From Caulobacter sp. S45 (GTDB taxonomy: Bacteria > Pseudomonadota > Alphaproteobacteria > Caulobacterales > Caulobacteraceae): DNA of 64,000 nucleotides. Shown in pieces: positions 26,484-34,014 of this stretch. Under the pieces are notes generated by a model. The model had not been told where the DNA came from and ran no database searches. It saw only the letters and a program-made list of their open reading frames with translations. Each line of letters opens with the position of its first letter. Position 1 is the first letter of the stretch. The stretch covers positions 24,557 to 88,556 of the forward strand of contig NZ_LMUL01000002.1 of assembly GCF_009765965.1 (NCBI RefSeq), written 5' to 3'. Position numbers and translations under genes: made by a program.

Positions 26484-27908
26484 TTACTCGCTCTTCGGAT
26501 CGTTGGGATGCAGAGTCGGGGTCATGCCGGCGCCGCCGCCGTCTTCGTGCGCCTGGGTCGCCATCCGGGCGCCTTCCATGGCCACGACATCGGACAGGTT
26601 CGAGCGGCGCGCCTTCAAATTGGCCACGGTTTGCGCGGGCTCAGGCGGCGGGGGCGAGGGCGCTTCGTCTTCGTCGGCCGCGGCGCCGCGCGCCCCGCCC
26701 GAGAGGCCCCGAACGCCCGCGGCGACGAGGGACTGGACGGGCGCACGCCGGATCGAGGCGATCGTTTCGGCCGGACTGACAGGTGCTGGCCCGCCGCCGG
26801 GGGTGTCGCCCCCGCCCGAGCCGCCTCCGCCGCCGCCGCCGCCTCCACCGCCGTCGCCGTCGCCACCGCCGCCGCCACCGACGCTGGGACCGCCGCCGCC
26901 GCCGGGCGGCGCGGAGCCGGACCTTTCGCTGCCGGCGCCCGCCGCCGCATTGGCGGCGCTGACCTTGGAGGCGCCCTCGGAGCCCTGGGCGACGCCGCGC
27001 GCGACGACGGCCCCGGCCATGCGGCCGGCCAGCGCCATGCCGCCGACCCCGGCGGCCAGGGCGGCCGCCCCCGCGATGGTCGAGCCGCCGCTGAGCTGGG
27101 GGCCGCCGCTGATCAGGGCGCCGGCGATGCCGGGAATCTTCAGGGCCAGCATGAGCATGACCACGCTGGCCAGCAGCAGGCCGCACTCTTCGGGCACGGT
27201 CGGTTGAGCGGAGACGGTGTAGCTGGTGAAGACGCTCTCGCCGATGGAGACTACCAGGGCCAGGGCCATCAGCTTGATGCCGACCGAGACCACGTAGCCG
27301 ATGGCGCGTTCAGACATGAAGGCCGTCTGGGCGAGGATCCCGAACGGCACCGTCACGAAGGCGATCAAGGTGACGATGTGGAATTCGATGATCGTGACCG
27401 CCAGTTCGACGCCCAGGATGATGAAGGCGATGATGATGCCGATCGCGGCCACGGCGGCGACCAGGATGACGTCGAAGTGGTTGAAGAAGCCGAGGCCGTA
27501 GCCCTGCTGCGAGAGCTGCCCGATGTACTGGACGAGGGCGAAGGCGTCCTTGAACCCGTCGCCGACGATCTTGGACGGCGAGGTCATGAAGTCGGAGATC
27601 GAGAGCGAGCCGGAGCCGGCCTTCAGGCCGAGCGCGGTGAACCCCTCGACAACGGTCACCGACAGGCTGTGCCAACTGCTGATCAGCCAGGCGAAGAAGC
27701 CGACCAACAGGATCTTGCGGATGAAGGCCGCCGTGACGTTCTGGGTCTCGTCGATGGCCCAGAGCAGGGCGGTGATCGCCACACTGATCACCACCAGGAC
27801 GCCGAACACCGAACCCACGTCGCCTGAGATCAGGCCAAACCCCGAGTCGACCTGGGTGCGGAACGTGTTGAGAAAGTCGTCGAGCGCCGCAGAGTCAGCG
27901 GTGGCCAT
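26484..27908 (-). CDS. trbL: TrbL/VirB6 conjugal transfer protein
   Basis: A 474-aa polytopic inner-membrane protein. The N-terminal two thirds hold the TrbL/VirB6 helices (FGVLVVISVAITALLWAI, FIRKILLVGFFAWLIS, VILVAAVAAIGIIIAFII and others). The C-terminal third is disordered and extremely Gly-rich, with long Gly/Ser runs around residues 300-365, then an Arg/Ala/Pro-rich tail. VirB6 proteins form the inner-membrane part of the DNA translocation pathway. The low-complexity tail is GC-rich and probably length-variable. Confidence 0.93.
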   Translation of the reverse strand: MATADSAALDDFLNTFRTQVDSGFGLISGDVGSVFGVLVVISVAITALLWAIDETQNVTAAFIRKILLVGFFAWLISSWHSLSVTVVEGFTALGLKAGSGSLSISDFMTSPSKIVGDGFKDAFALVQYIGQLSQQGYGLGFFNHFDVILVAAVAAIGIIIAFIILGVELAVTIIEFHIVTLIAFVTVPFGILAQTAFMSERAIGYVVSVGIKLMALALVVSIGESVFTSYTVSAQPTVPEECGLLLASVVMLMLALKIPGIAGALISGGPQLSGGSTIAGAAALAAGVGGMALAGRMAGAVVARGVAQGSEGASKVSAANAAAGAGSERSGSAPPGGGGGPSVGGGGGGDGDGGGGGGGGGGGSGGGDTPGGGPAPVSPAETIASIRRAPVQSLVAAGVRGLSGGARGAAADEDEAPSPPPPEPAQTVANLKARRSNLSDVVAMEGARMATQAHEDGGGAGMTPTLHPNDPKSE

Positions 27909-27932
27909 GTCGATGCCTCCCCCTCGCGCCCA

Positions 27933-28196
27933 TCAGAGCTGGCCCGGGTTCTTCAAGCGGCTGGCCGGCGGCTGGTAGGGCAGGGCCCTTTGCGATTCCG
28001 CCTCGCCCGCCGCCTTTAGCGCGGCGAGGCAGTCCGACGCGCTGGCGCCGCCGGGGTTGGACGAACAGTCCGCCACCTCGGCCTGGCGGGCGTCGGCGTT
28101 GGCCCGGTAGTAGGCCACGTCGTGGGACGGGTGTGGCTGGCCGCAGGCGGACAGCAAGCCCACAGCGGCGCCAAGCATGAGGATCAGCCGCCGCAT
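27933..28196 (-). CDS. trbK: TrbK/EexN-type entry-exclusion lipoprotein
   Basis: An 87-aa lipoprotein with signal peptide MRRLILMLGAAVGLLSAC (lipobox LSAC, Cys18). The mature part has the EexN/TrbK pattern AYYRANADARQAEVADC and ASDCLAALKAA. Such proteins block redundant transfer into cells that already carry the element, or act as the VirB7-like core lipoprotein. The ATG overlaps the trbJ stop by one base. Its last 22 residues closely resemble the end of TrbJ. Confidence 0.82.
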   Translation of the reverse strand: MRRLILMLGAAVGLLSACGQPHPSHDVAYYRANADARQAEVADCSSNPGGASASDCLAALKAAGEAESQRALPYQPPASRLKNPGQL

Positions 28197-28912
28197 CACA
28201 GGTGCCCAGCGTTGGTGATGCGGCTCGCCGGCGCGGTGTAGGTCAGCGCCCGCGTGGATTCCGCCTGGGCGGCGGCGGTCTGAGCCTGCTGCTCCGCCTG
28301 AGCGGTCTGGGCCGCCCGCGCCGTGGTCATCAACAGGTTCTGCAACTGGGTCAGCTGCGTGGAGACCGTGGCCAGGAGCTGGTTGGTCGCCTGCACCGCC
28401 GCGGTCTGGCCGCCGGCGGCCTGGGACAACGTCACGGCCGAGCTCACCGCCGAGGAGGTCGTGGCCTGGCCCGCCACCACCTGGTTCTGCATGGCCATGG
28501 CGTCCTGCAGGGTCTGGCGGGTGCGCGCCTGCCAGTCGGCCAGGGCCGCGTTGATCTGGGTCGCGCTCTGCCCGGTCATCGATGTCGGGTAGGCGGTGTT
28601 GAACCCCGACGCGAGGTTGGCGGTCTGGTAGCCCAGCCCCTGCGCCTGCTGCATGATTTGCAGGGCCTGATTGCGGATCTGCAGGAAGGGGCCGGTGACG
28701 TCGCCCGGGATCGAGGCGAGCATCGACTCGGCCTGGGTGATCTGGGTCTCCATCTGCGAGATCTGTTTCAGGCTGTTGGAGACCTGAGACAGCATCTGGC
28801 CGTAGGTGGCGGGATCGTAAACCGTCAGCTGCGCGTGGGCGTTCGGCGCGGCGATCAGGGCGAGGGTCAGGGACAGGGCCGTCAGACGACGGACATGGGT
28901 CAGGCGGGTCAT
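28196..28912 (-). CDS. trbJ: TrbJ/VirB5 conjugal transfer protein
   Basis: A 238-aa secreted VirB5-type pilus-tip protein. A signal peptide ends at ANAHA-QLTVYDPATYGQ, followed by long amphipathic helices rich in Gln, Ala and Ser (QVSNSLKQISQMETQITQAE). VirB5 proteins sit at the tip of the conjugative pilus and aid recipient contact. It overlaps the upstream small membrane gene by 4 bp. The C-terminal tail ALTYTAPASRITNAGHL is echoed in the next gene. Confidence 0.92.
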   Translation of the reverse strand: MTRLTHVRRLTALSLTLALIAAPNAHAQLTVYDPATYGQMLSQVSNSLKQISQMETQITQAESMLASIPGDVTGPFLQIRNQALQIMQQAQGLGYQTANLASGFNTAYPTSMTGQSATQINAALADWQARTRQTLQDAMAMQNQVVAGQATTSSAVSSAVTLSQAAGGQTAAVQATNQLLATVSTQLTQLQNLLMTTARAAQTAQAEQQAQTAAAQAESTRALTYTAPASRITNAGHL

Positions 28913-29208
28913 GCCTTTGGCTCCGGTTCAAATGAGGGGGGCGGCCACAGACCCATGCCTTCGAGGCGGACGAACTGTGGCTCAGTGATGAACCGGGCGC
29001 AGGCGACGGCGCAGCCCAGAAACAGGCCCGAGGCTAACCCTGCGGGCCGGTGTGCGGCAACGCCTATCGCCACCGTCCCCGCCGCCAGCGAGGCCGCCGC
29101 GACCAGCGTGATCCGCCGCCGACGCGGCGTGCGCGTCAGCGCGGGCGGCAACCTGGCGAGGCGGCCGAGCCTCCGGGCGTCCTGGCTGGAGAGCGCGGCC
29201 GGCCTCAT
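28909..29208 (-). CDS. Small inner-membrane protein of the trb operon
   Basis: A 99-aa protein with a basic N-terminus (LARLPPALTRTPRRRR) and two probable transmembrane helices (ITLVAAASLAAGTVAIGVAA and GLASGLFLGCAVACARFI). The ATG is in a 4-bp overlap with the trbE stop and its end overlaps trbJ by 4 bp, so it is an integral operon member. It does not match the standard Trb proteins I know. A role in pilus or secretion assembly is likely from position alone. Confidence 0.7.
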   Translation of the reverse strand: MRPAALSSQDARRLGRLARLPPALTRTPRRRRITLVAAASLAAGTVAIGVAAHRPAGLASGLFLGCAVACARFITEPQFVRLEGMGLWPPPSFEPEPKA

Positions 29209-31646
29209 CCGCCCTCCAGAAAGGCGGCCACCTCCGGCAGGCCTTTGGCGGCAAAGAACCGTGCGGCGAACCCCCCGTCGTGGGGCTCAAGGACGCGGTC
29301 GATCATCTGCTGGTCGCCGGGCGAGCTGCTGGCGACGGCGGCCAGGGCGACCGGACCCAGGCCCAGTTCGAACAGGCGGTTCCCGGCCGTCGACTGGTAG
29401 TAGTATTCCCGCTTGGGCGCGGCCTGGCTGATGATGCGGATCTGCTGGGCATTCAGTCCGAACCCTTCATAGAAGCGCGCCACCTGCGGGGTCTGGGCGT
29501 CCGGATTGGGCAGGAAAATGCGAGTCGGGCAGCTCTCGATCAGGGCCGGCGCGATCGACGACTGCGCCACATCCGCCAGGCTCTGGGTGGCGAACACTAC
29601 GGCCACATTGAGCTTGCGCAGGGTCTTCAGCCACTCGCGGATCTTGCCCGCGAACGCGCCCTGGTCGAGGAATAGCCAAGCCTCGTCGAGCACCAGGAGG
29701 GTCGGGCGGCCGTCGAACCGACCCTCTAGGGCGCGGAAGATGTAGGTCAGCACCGGGACGACCGCGGAGCGGTTGGCCATCAGGTCGGCCATTTCGAACG
29801 CCTGCCAGGACGCCGCCGACAGGGTGTCCTCCTGGGCGTCGAGCAGGACGCCGTGCGGTCCGCTCAGCGTATAGGGCTGCAGAGCCGCCTTGACGGCGTG
29901 GTCCTGGATAGTCGCCGCCAGCATGGTCAGGGTCCGCTGGGTCCGCGGCGCGGCGGCCAGGTTGTTCAGCGCCGTCCAGACCTCCTCCTTGACCGCCGGG
30001 GTGACGGGCGCACCCTGGGCTGCGACCAGGTCCTGCACCCATTCCTGAGCCCAGGTGCGGCTCTCGCGCTGGTCCACGTCGGCCAGCGGCTGGAAGGCGA
30101 GATCGCCGCCGGGTCCGAGATCGAAGAAGGCGCCGCCGGCCAGCAGCGTGGCCGCGCGGGAACTCGCCCCCTTGTCGAAGATGACGACCTGGGCCTCGGG
30201 ATAGCGGCGCCATTGCAGGGCCAAGGTGTTGAGCAGCACCGACTTCCCCGAGCCCGTGGGTCCAACGATCATGGTGTGGCCGACGTCGCCCTGGTGCAGG
30301 TCCAGCCGGAAGGGCGTGGTGCCGGCGGTCCGCGCGTGCATCAGGGGCGGTTGGTCGCCCGGATGGCCGCGCTTGGGCAGCTCCTCGGAGAGGTGGCCGT
30401 TGCGCCGAGGGCCCGGCCACACCGCGCTCATCGGCAGCATGTCGCAAAGGTTCAAGGTGCTGACCAGCGGTCGGCGCAGGTCGGCATAGGCCTGGCCGGG
30501 CAGGGACCCGAGCCAAGAATCCACGGCGTTGACGTCCTCCACCTTGGTGACGAAGCCGACCCGATGGATGGCGGCCTCGACCTCGCGCACCTTGGCCGCC
30601 AGGCGGTCAGGATCGGGGTCGGTCAAGGTCACCGTCGGGGTGAAATAGCCCATCGAGGCCGCGTCGCCACCGAGGATGGCGAGGGCCGCATCGGCGTCCT
30701 CGGTTCGCGCGATGGCGTCGGAATCCTCAAGCACGGTCGGCTCGCGGGTGACGGCCTCCTTGATCAGGGCCATCACGCCCTTGCGCTTGGCGAACCAGCG
30801 CTTGCGGATGGTGTTGAGGGTGGCCCGCGCATCCTCCTTGTCGAGGGGCAGATAGCGGCAGACCCAGCGATAGCCCACGCCTAGCGTGTTGAGCCGATCG
30901 AGGATCCCAGGCGAGGACGCCGACGGATAGGCCCGGATCGACAGGGTGCGCATGTAGTGGCTGCCGAGCCGCGGGTAGAGGCCGCCCTGGAAGTCGTCGT
31001 CGGTCAGGAAGGCGTCGAGATACGCCGGCGTGTCGGGCGTCTTGACCCAGTGGCGCTTGGTCGAGATGCAGGCATGCAGATAGGTCAGGGTCTCGTCGTC
31101 GCTGAGCGGCGCGACCTCGGGCATGACGCCCGCGAGGATGTCGGCGAGCTGGCGCACCGTGGCGCGAAAGTCGTTGAGCGCGGCCCGGTAGAGGGCGTCG
31201 GCGCCGCGCCCGTTTGGCAAATTCTCCACCACCAGGCTCTCGGCGCGGCCGATGGAATCCTCGGGCGGCAGATAGGTCAGGGTTAGGAAGAACCGGCTCT
31301 CGAAGTGCCGCTCCTCCGATTCAAAGGCGGCGCGGCGTTCTTCGTCGACCAGCGCCGAGACCGGATCGGGGAAGCGGCCGTCGGGGTAGTGCTGCGATGG
31401 CTCGCGAACAGCCTCGACATGGAGGCACCAACGCGATCCAAGGCGCCGCAAGGCGTTGTTCATCTGGGCCCGCGCGGCCACCAATTGGCTGTCGGTGGCG
31501 CTGGCGAGGTCGGGTCCACGGAAGCGCAGCGAGGTCTGGAAGCTGCCGTCCTTGTTGAGCACCACGCCCGGCGCGATCAGGGCCACCCATGGCAGATGGT
31601 CGAACAGCCGGGTGGCCTTCGGCCGGTACTCGCGCAAGTACAGCAT
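29205..31646 (-). CDS. trbE: TrbE/VirB4 conjugal transfer ATPase
   Basis: An 813-aa VirB4-family ATPase starting MLYLREYRPKATRLFDHLPW, with Walker A GPTGSGKS (462-469) and Walker B LLVLDEAWLFLD. It energises pilus biogenesis and substrate transfer at the inner membrane. The start at 31646 is fixed by a one-base TGATG overlap with trbD; the frame runs further upstream, but that part is a shadow of trbD and trbC. Confidence 0.96.
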   Translation of the reverse strand: MLYLREYRPKATRLFDHLPWVALIAPGVVLNKDGSFQTSLRFRGPDLASATDSQLVAARAQMNNALRRLGSRWCLHVEAVREPSQHYPDGRFPDPVSALVDEERRAAFESEERHFESRFFLTLTYLPPEDSIGRAESLVVENLPNGRGADALYRAALNDFRATVRQLADILAGVMPEVAPLSDDETLTYLHACISTKRHWVKTPDTPAYLDAFLTDDDFQGGLYPRLGSHYMRTLSIRAYPSASSPGILDRLNTLGVGYRWVCRYLPLDKEDARATLNTIRKRWFAKRKGVMALIKEAVTREPTVLEDSDAIARTEDADAALAILGGDAASMGYFTPTVTLTDPDPDRLAAKVREVEAAIHRVGFVTKVEDVNAVDSWLGSLPGQAYADLRRPLVSTLNLCDMLPMSAVWPGPRRNGHLSEELPKRGHPGDQPPLMHARTAGTTPFRLDLHQGDVGHTMIVGPTGSGKSVLLNTLALQWRRYPEAQVVIFDKGASSRAATLLAGGAFFDLGPGGDLAFQPLADVDQRESRTWAQEWVQDLVAAQGAPVTPAVKEEVWTALNNLAAAPRTQRTLTMLAATIQDHAVKAALQPYTLSGPHGVLLDAQEDTLSAASWQAFEMADLMANRSAVVPVLTYIFRALEGRFDGRPTLLVLDEAWLFLDQGAFAGKIREWLKTLRKLNVAVVFATQSLADVAQSSIAPALIESCPTRIFLPNPDAQTPQVARFYEGFGLNAQQIRIISQAAPKREYYYQSTAGNRLFELGLGPVALAAVASSSPGDQQMIDRVLEPHDGGFAARFFAAKGLPEVAAFLEGG

Positions 31647-31909
31647 CAGGCGTCCAGATACGGCTTCTGGCGCAGATGACGGCGCAGGTGATCGAAGAAG
31701 TAGGGATCGGTCTTGGTCAGCCAGAAGGCGACCGTATGAACCGCCAGGCCGAGGGGAATGCCGAGCCACGGCACCTGCAGGCCCAGCGTGATCACTGCGG
31801 CCATGGTGCCGTTCAGGATCGCCACCATGCGCGGCACGCCGGCGATGGTGATCGGCTCGGAGAGCGCGTTGTGGAAGGCGATCTCCAGGCCCTCGATGCG
31901 CCCGGACAT
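31646..31909 (-). CDS. trbD: TrbD/VirB3 conjugal transfer protein
   Basis: An 87-aa inner-membrane protein (IEGLEIAFHNALSEPITIAG, VPRMVAILNGTMAAVITLGL) with a two-helix hydrophobic hairpin and the C-terminal KTDPYFFDHLRRHLRQKPYL typical of VirB3. It anchors the VirB4-type ATPase and pilus assembly. It is joined by one-base TGATG overlaps to trbC before it and trbE after it. Confidence 0.92.
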   Translation of the reverse strand: MSGRIEGLEIAFHNALSEPITIAGVPRMVAILNGTMAAVITLGLQVPWLGIPLGLAVHTVAFWLTKTDPYFFDHLRRHLRQKPYLDA

Positions 31910-32226
31910 CAGAACACCGCCCCGCCGGTGACGCTGAAGAAGCTGGTGAGGAAGGTGGTGGCGGTGAAGGCGATGGCCAGGCCGAAGACGATGCCGAGGC
32001 CCTTGCGCAGGGCGGAGCCGCCCTCGGCAAAAGCGAAGCCAAGCCCTGTGATGGCGATAGCGATCACGCCGATGGCCTTGGCGACAGGGCCGGTGATCGA
32101 GTCCGCCACGCTCTGCAGCGGCGCCTCCCACGGCATGGCCGTGCTGCTGGTGGTGGCGTAAGCGGGTTCGGCCAGGGCTAGGGCAAGCAGACCCCCAAGC
32201 AACAGCCATGGCAAAGCCTTGCGCAT
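31909..32226 (-). CDS. trbC: TrbC/VirB2 prepilin
   Basis: A 105-aa prepilin with a signal peptide (MRKALPWLLLGGLLALALA-EPAYA) and two hydrophobic helices (AKAIGVIAIAITGLGFAFAE and LGIVFGLAIAFTATTF) around a short basic loop, the VirB2 plan. Processed and perhaps cyclised pilin builds the conjugative pilus. It is the first gene of this operon in the window. TrbB, the VirB11-type ATPase gene that normally precedes trbC, is absent. Confidence 0.92.
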   Translation of the reverse strand: MRKALPWLLLGGLLALALAEPAYATTSSTAMPWEAPLQSVADSITGPVAKAIGVIAIAITGLGFAFAEGGSALRKGLGIVFGLAIAFTATTFLTSFFSVTGGAVF

Positions 32227-32370
32227 ACAAGCACTCCCTCGTCTTCGCGAGGCCTGTGCAAATCACCTAGCCAGCGCGGCGCAATCGTGTGAGGCGCGCC
32301 GACCGTATGGCTAAGGTCGAACCTAGGACGGTGCGTTGAGATTACTTTTGCGCGACATGGCGTTTTCTTC

Positions 32371-32390
32371 GACCCGCAAGGTTACGGGTC
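32371..32390. terminator. Hairpin at the luxR stop codon
   Basis: GACCCG (32371-32376) pairs with CGGGTC (32385-32390), the second arm overlapping the TGA of the minus-strand luxR gene. Same type as the hairpin at 15937-15954. Confidence 0.5.
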
Positions 32391-33126
32391 AGAACAGGCC
32401 CAGTACGACGGCGCGCGCGACCGCCTGAATTCGGGTCCGAACACCGAGCGCTTCGCAGGCGTGGCCGATGTGCTCGTCGACCGTGCGGGCCGAGATTCCA
32501 AGGATGTGGCCGATGTCGGCGGAACTCTTGCCCTGGCGGGCCCAGTAGAGGCACTCCAACTGGCGCGGCCTCAGCTCCACCCCGCCACTCCTGGCGGCCT
32601 TGAGGCGACGCAGGAGCTTGGCCCCTGCGGCATGGAAGGCCGACGCCAGCGCGCCAGCCGCAGTCCGGGCGTCGATCCCCAGCTCGGCGGCGTCGCTCAC
32701 CATCAGGACGGCCCGCACCCCGCCCTCGGGCAAATGGACCGGCCAGACGTAGCAGTCCGTGTGACCGTAAGAGCCGAAGCGCGCGAGGAACAGCTGGTCT
32801 TCAGCCACCTCGTGGCGCGGCGCAAGCTCGGAGAGAAAGGCCGGCTCCGCCGACCCCAGCATGTGCCGCATCCGAGGATCGACCCCAGCGAGCCGCTCGC
32901 GATCGTAGACGTCGACCCAAGCGGCATCGGGTTGACCGAACAGCACGTTCAGGGTCCGGTTCTTTGGGATTACAGACGCCTCGACGACCGAAAAGTAAGT
33001 AAACCCCATGTCATTCACGGTCGGCTTGAAGACGTCCGTCAATTCCTGAAAGGTTTGCGCTTCTGGCGCCGCGCGCAAAGTGTCAAAGACACGCTTCGCC
33101 AGCCCTCTTTGCGCTTCATAGGTCAA
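32389..33126 (-). CDS. LuxR-type autoinducer-domain regulator (solo)
   Basis: A 245-aa LuxR-family regulator: an N-terminal autoinducer-binding-like domain (about 20-165, with VDVYDRERLAGVDPRM and CYVWPVHLPEGGVRAVL) and a C-terminal LuxR HTH (RPRQLECLYWARQGKSSADI, ISARTVDEHIGHA). The start appears to be a TTG at 33126; no better codon is in frame. No luxI-type synthase is in the window, making it a solo or dependent on a distant synthase. Its position just upstream of trbC recalls TraR-type quorum control of conjugation. Confidence 0.85.
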   Translation of the reverse strand: MTYEAQRGLAKRVFDTLRAAPEAQTFQELTDVFKPTVNDMGFTYFSVVEASVIPKNRTLNVLFGQPDAAWVDVYDRERLAGVDPRMRHMLGSAEPAFLSELAPRHEVAEDQLFLARFGSYGHTDCYVWPVHLPEGGVRAVLMVSDAAELGIDARTAAGALASAFHAAGAKLLRRLKAARSGGVELRPRQLECLYWARQGKSSADIGHILGISARTVDEHIGHACEALGVRTRIQAVARAVVLGLF

Positions 33127-33229
33127 CGTGCGTCTCGCTCCCTGACCCCTTAGAGAGCCGCTTTCTTACGTCGAGTATGAGTCGAGAATTCCGCGCGCAG
33201 TAGTTGTATGCAACGCCGTAAGCTCCACA

Positions 33230-33243
33230 CCGTAGGACTACGG
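33230..33243. terminator. Hairpin downstream of the restriction operon
   Basis: CCGTAG-GA-CTACGG, arms perfect, lies 46 bp past the GIY-YIG gene stop. It probably ends the minus-strand restriction-modification transcript before luxR. No T-run follows. Confidence 0.45.
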
Positions 33244-33288
33244 GTCTCTCCGGGTGCGGACCATCCCCGGCCTAACCGGAGCTGTGAA

Positions 33289-34014
33289 TTAGGTGTCTTC
33301 GCCCTCGGCCTCGGTCGCCACCGAGGCCGACCCGCCGAGCGCTTGGTAGCGGCGTTCGGCCAGCCACTGGAGCCGCTTGGACTGGGTCAGAAGCACGCGC
33401 CGCAAGCCGCCCTGCACTTTCCGCTCCGCGATCACTTGGGCGAGGCGGGAGATGATCAGCGCGCGGCGGGCGATGCGGAAGTCGGGGTGCGAGCGCAGCT
33501 CGTGAACCCGTTCGGAGACGATGCGACGGCGAAAGGATGGCGGGGCTTCCACCGCCAGCTTGCCCGGAGGCGGGTCCTTCTCGTTCAAGATCGCCTTGAA
33601 CTGCGAGCGTTGGACCGCCTCCTCGGTGATCAGGCGCTCGAGCGCGTCGAGATGGTGTCGGGCGTCCAAGTCGTTTCGGTTGGAGGCCTCGAACTGCGGC
33701 AGCGGCCAGACCTCGATCTCGAACACTTCGAAGGGGTCGAGCACGGACATGGCCACCGCGTCGGTCCGCTGATTGGTCAGGTGTCGGCGAATGCGTGTGC
33801 GCAGGCGCTCGTTGGTCTGGCCGACATAGATCGGCTCGCCGTCGTAGTCGAAGAAGGCGTAAACGCCCCACCGGTAGTTGCCGACCAGGTGGGTTTCTCC
33901 CGATGGATCCTGGAACGGAGAGTCGAGGAAGGTCGTGAGATTGGACCGCAGGTCCTCGGTCTCGAACGGCGGAAAATTGACGGAGTCCGGGTTGCGGCTG
34001 AAGAGGTCGCTCAC
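33289..34014 (-). CDS. GIY-YIG restriction endonuclease, Eco29kI-like
   Basis: A 241-aa nuclease of the GIY-YIG fold: WGVYAFFDYDGEPIYVGQTN gives the GVY (Y52) and YVG (Y63) elements, then R74 and H78 in the R-x3-H spacing known from Eco29kI-type restriction enzymes, and a likely metal-binding E126. It starts at a GTG whose GTGA overlaps the stop of the C5 methyltransferase gene. Eco29kI pairs a C5 methylase with a GIY-YIG endonuclease that recognises CCGCGG; whether this enzyme shares that specificity cannot be read here. Confidence 0.82.
   Translation of the reverse strand: MSDLFSRNPDSVNFPPFETEDLRSNLTTFLDSPFQDPSGETHLVGNYRWGVYAFFDYDGEPIYVGQTNERLRTRIRRHLTNQRTDAVAMSVLDPFEVFEIEVWPLPQFEASNRNDLDARHHLDALERLITEEAVQRSQFKAILNEKDPPPGKLAVEAPPSFRRRIVSERVHELRSHPDFRIARRALIISRLAQVIAERKVQGGLRRVLLTQSKRLQWLAERRYQALGGSASVATEAEGEDT

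Noticed and set aside
31647..32042. N-terminal extension of TrbE
   Set aside because: It overlaps trbD and trbC in another frame and is low-complexity; the ATG at 31646 overlapping the trbD stop is the natural start.
32311..32326. CTAAGGTCGAACCTAG as a lux box between luxR and trbC
   Set aside because: Only 12 of 16 positions are symmetric and it is shorter than typical ~18-20 bp lux boxes; too weak to annotate as an operator.
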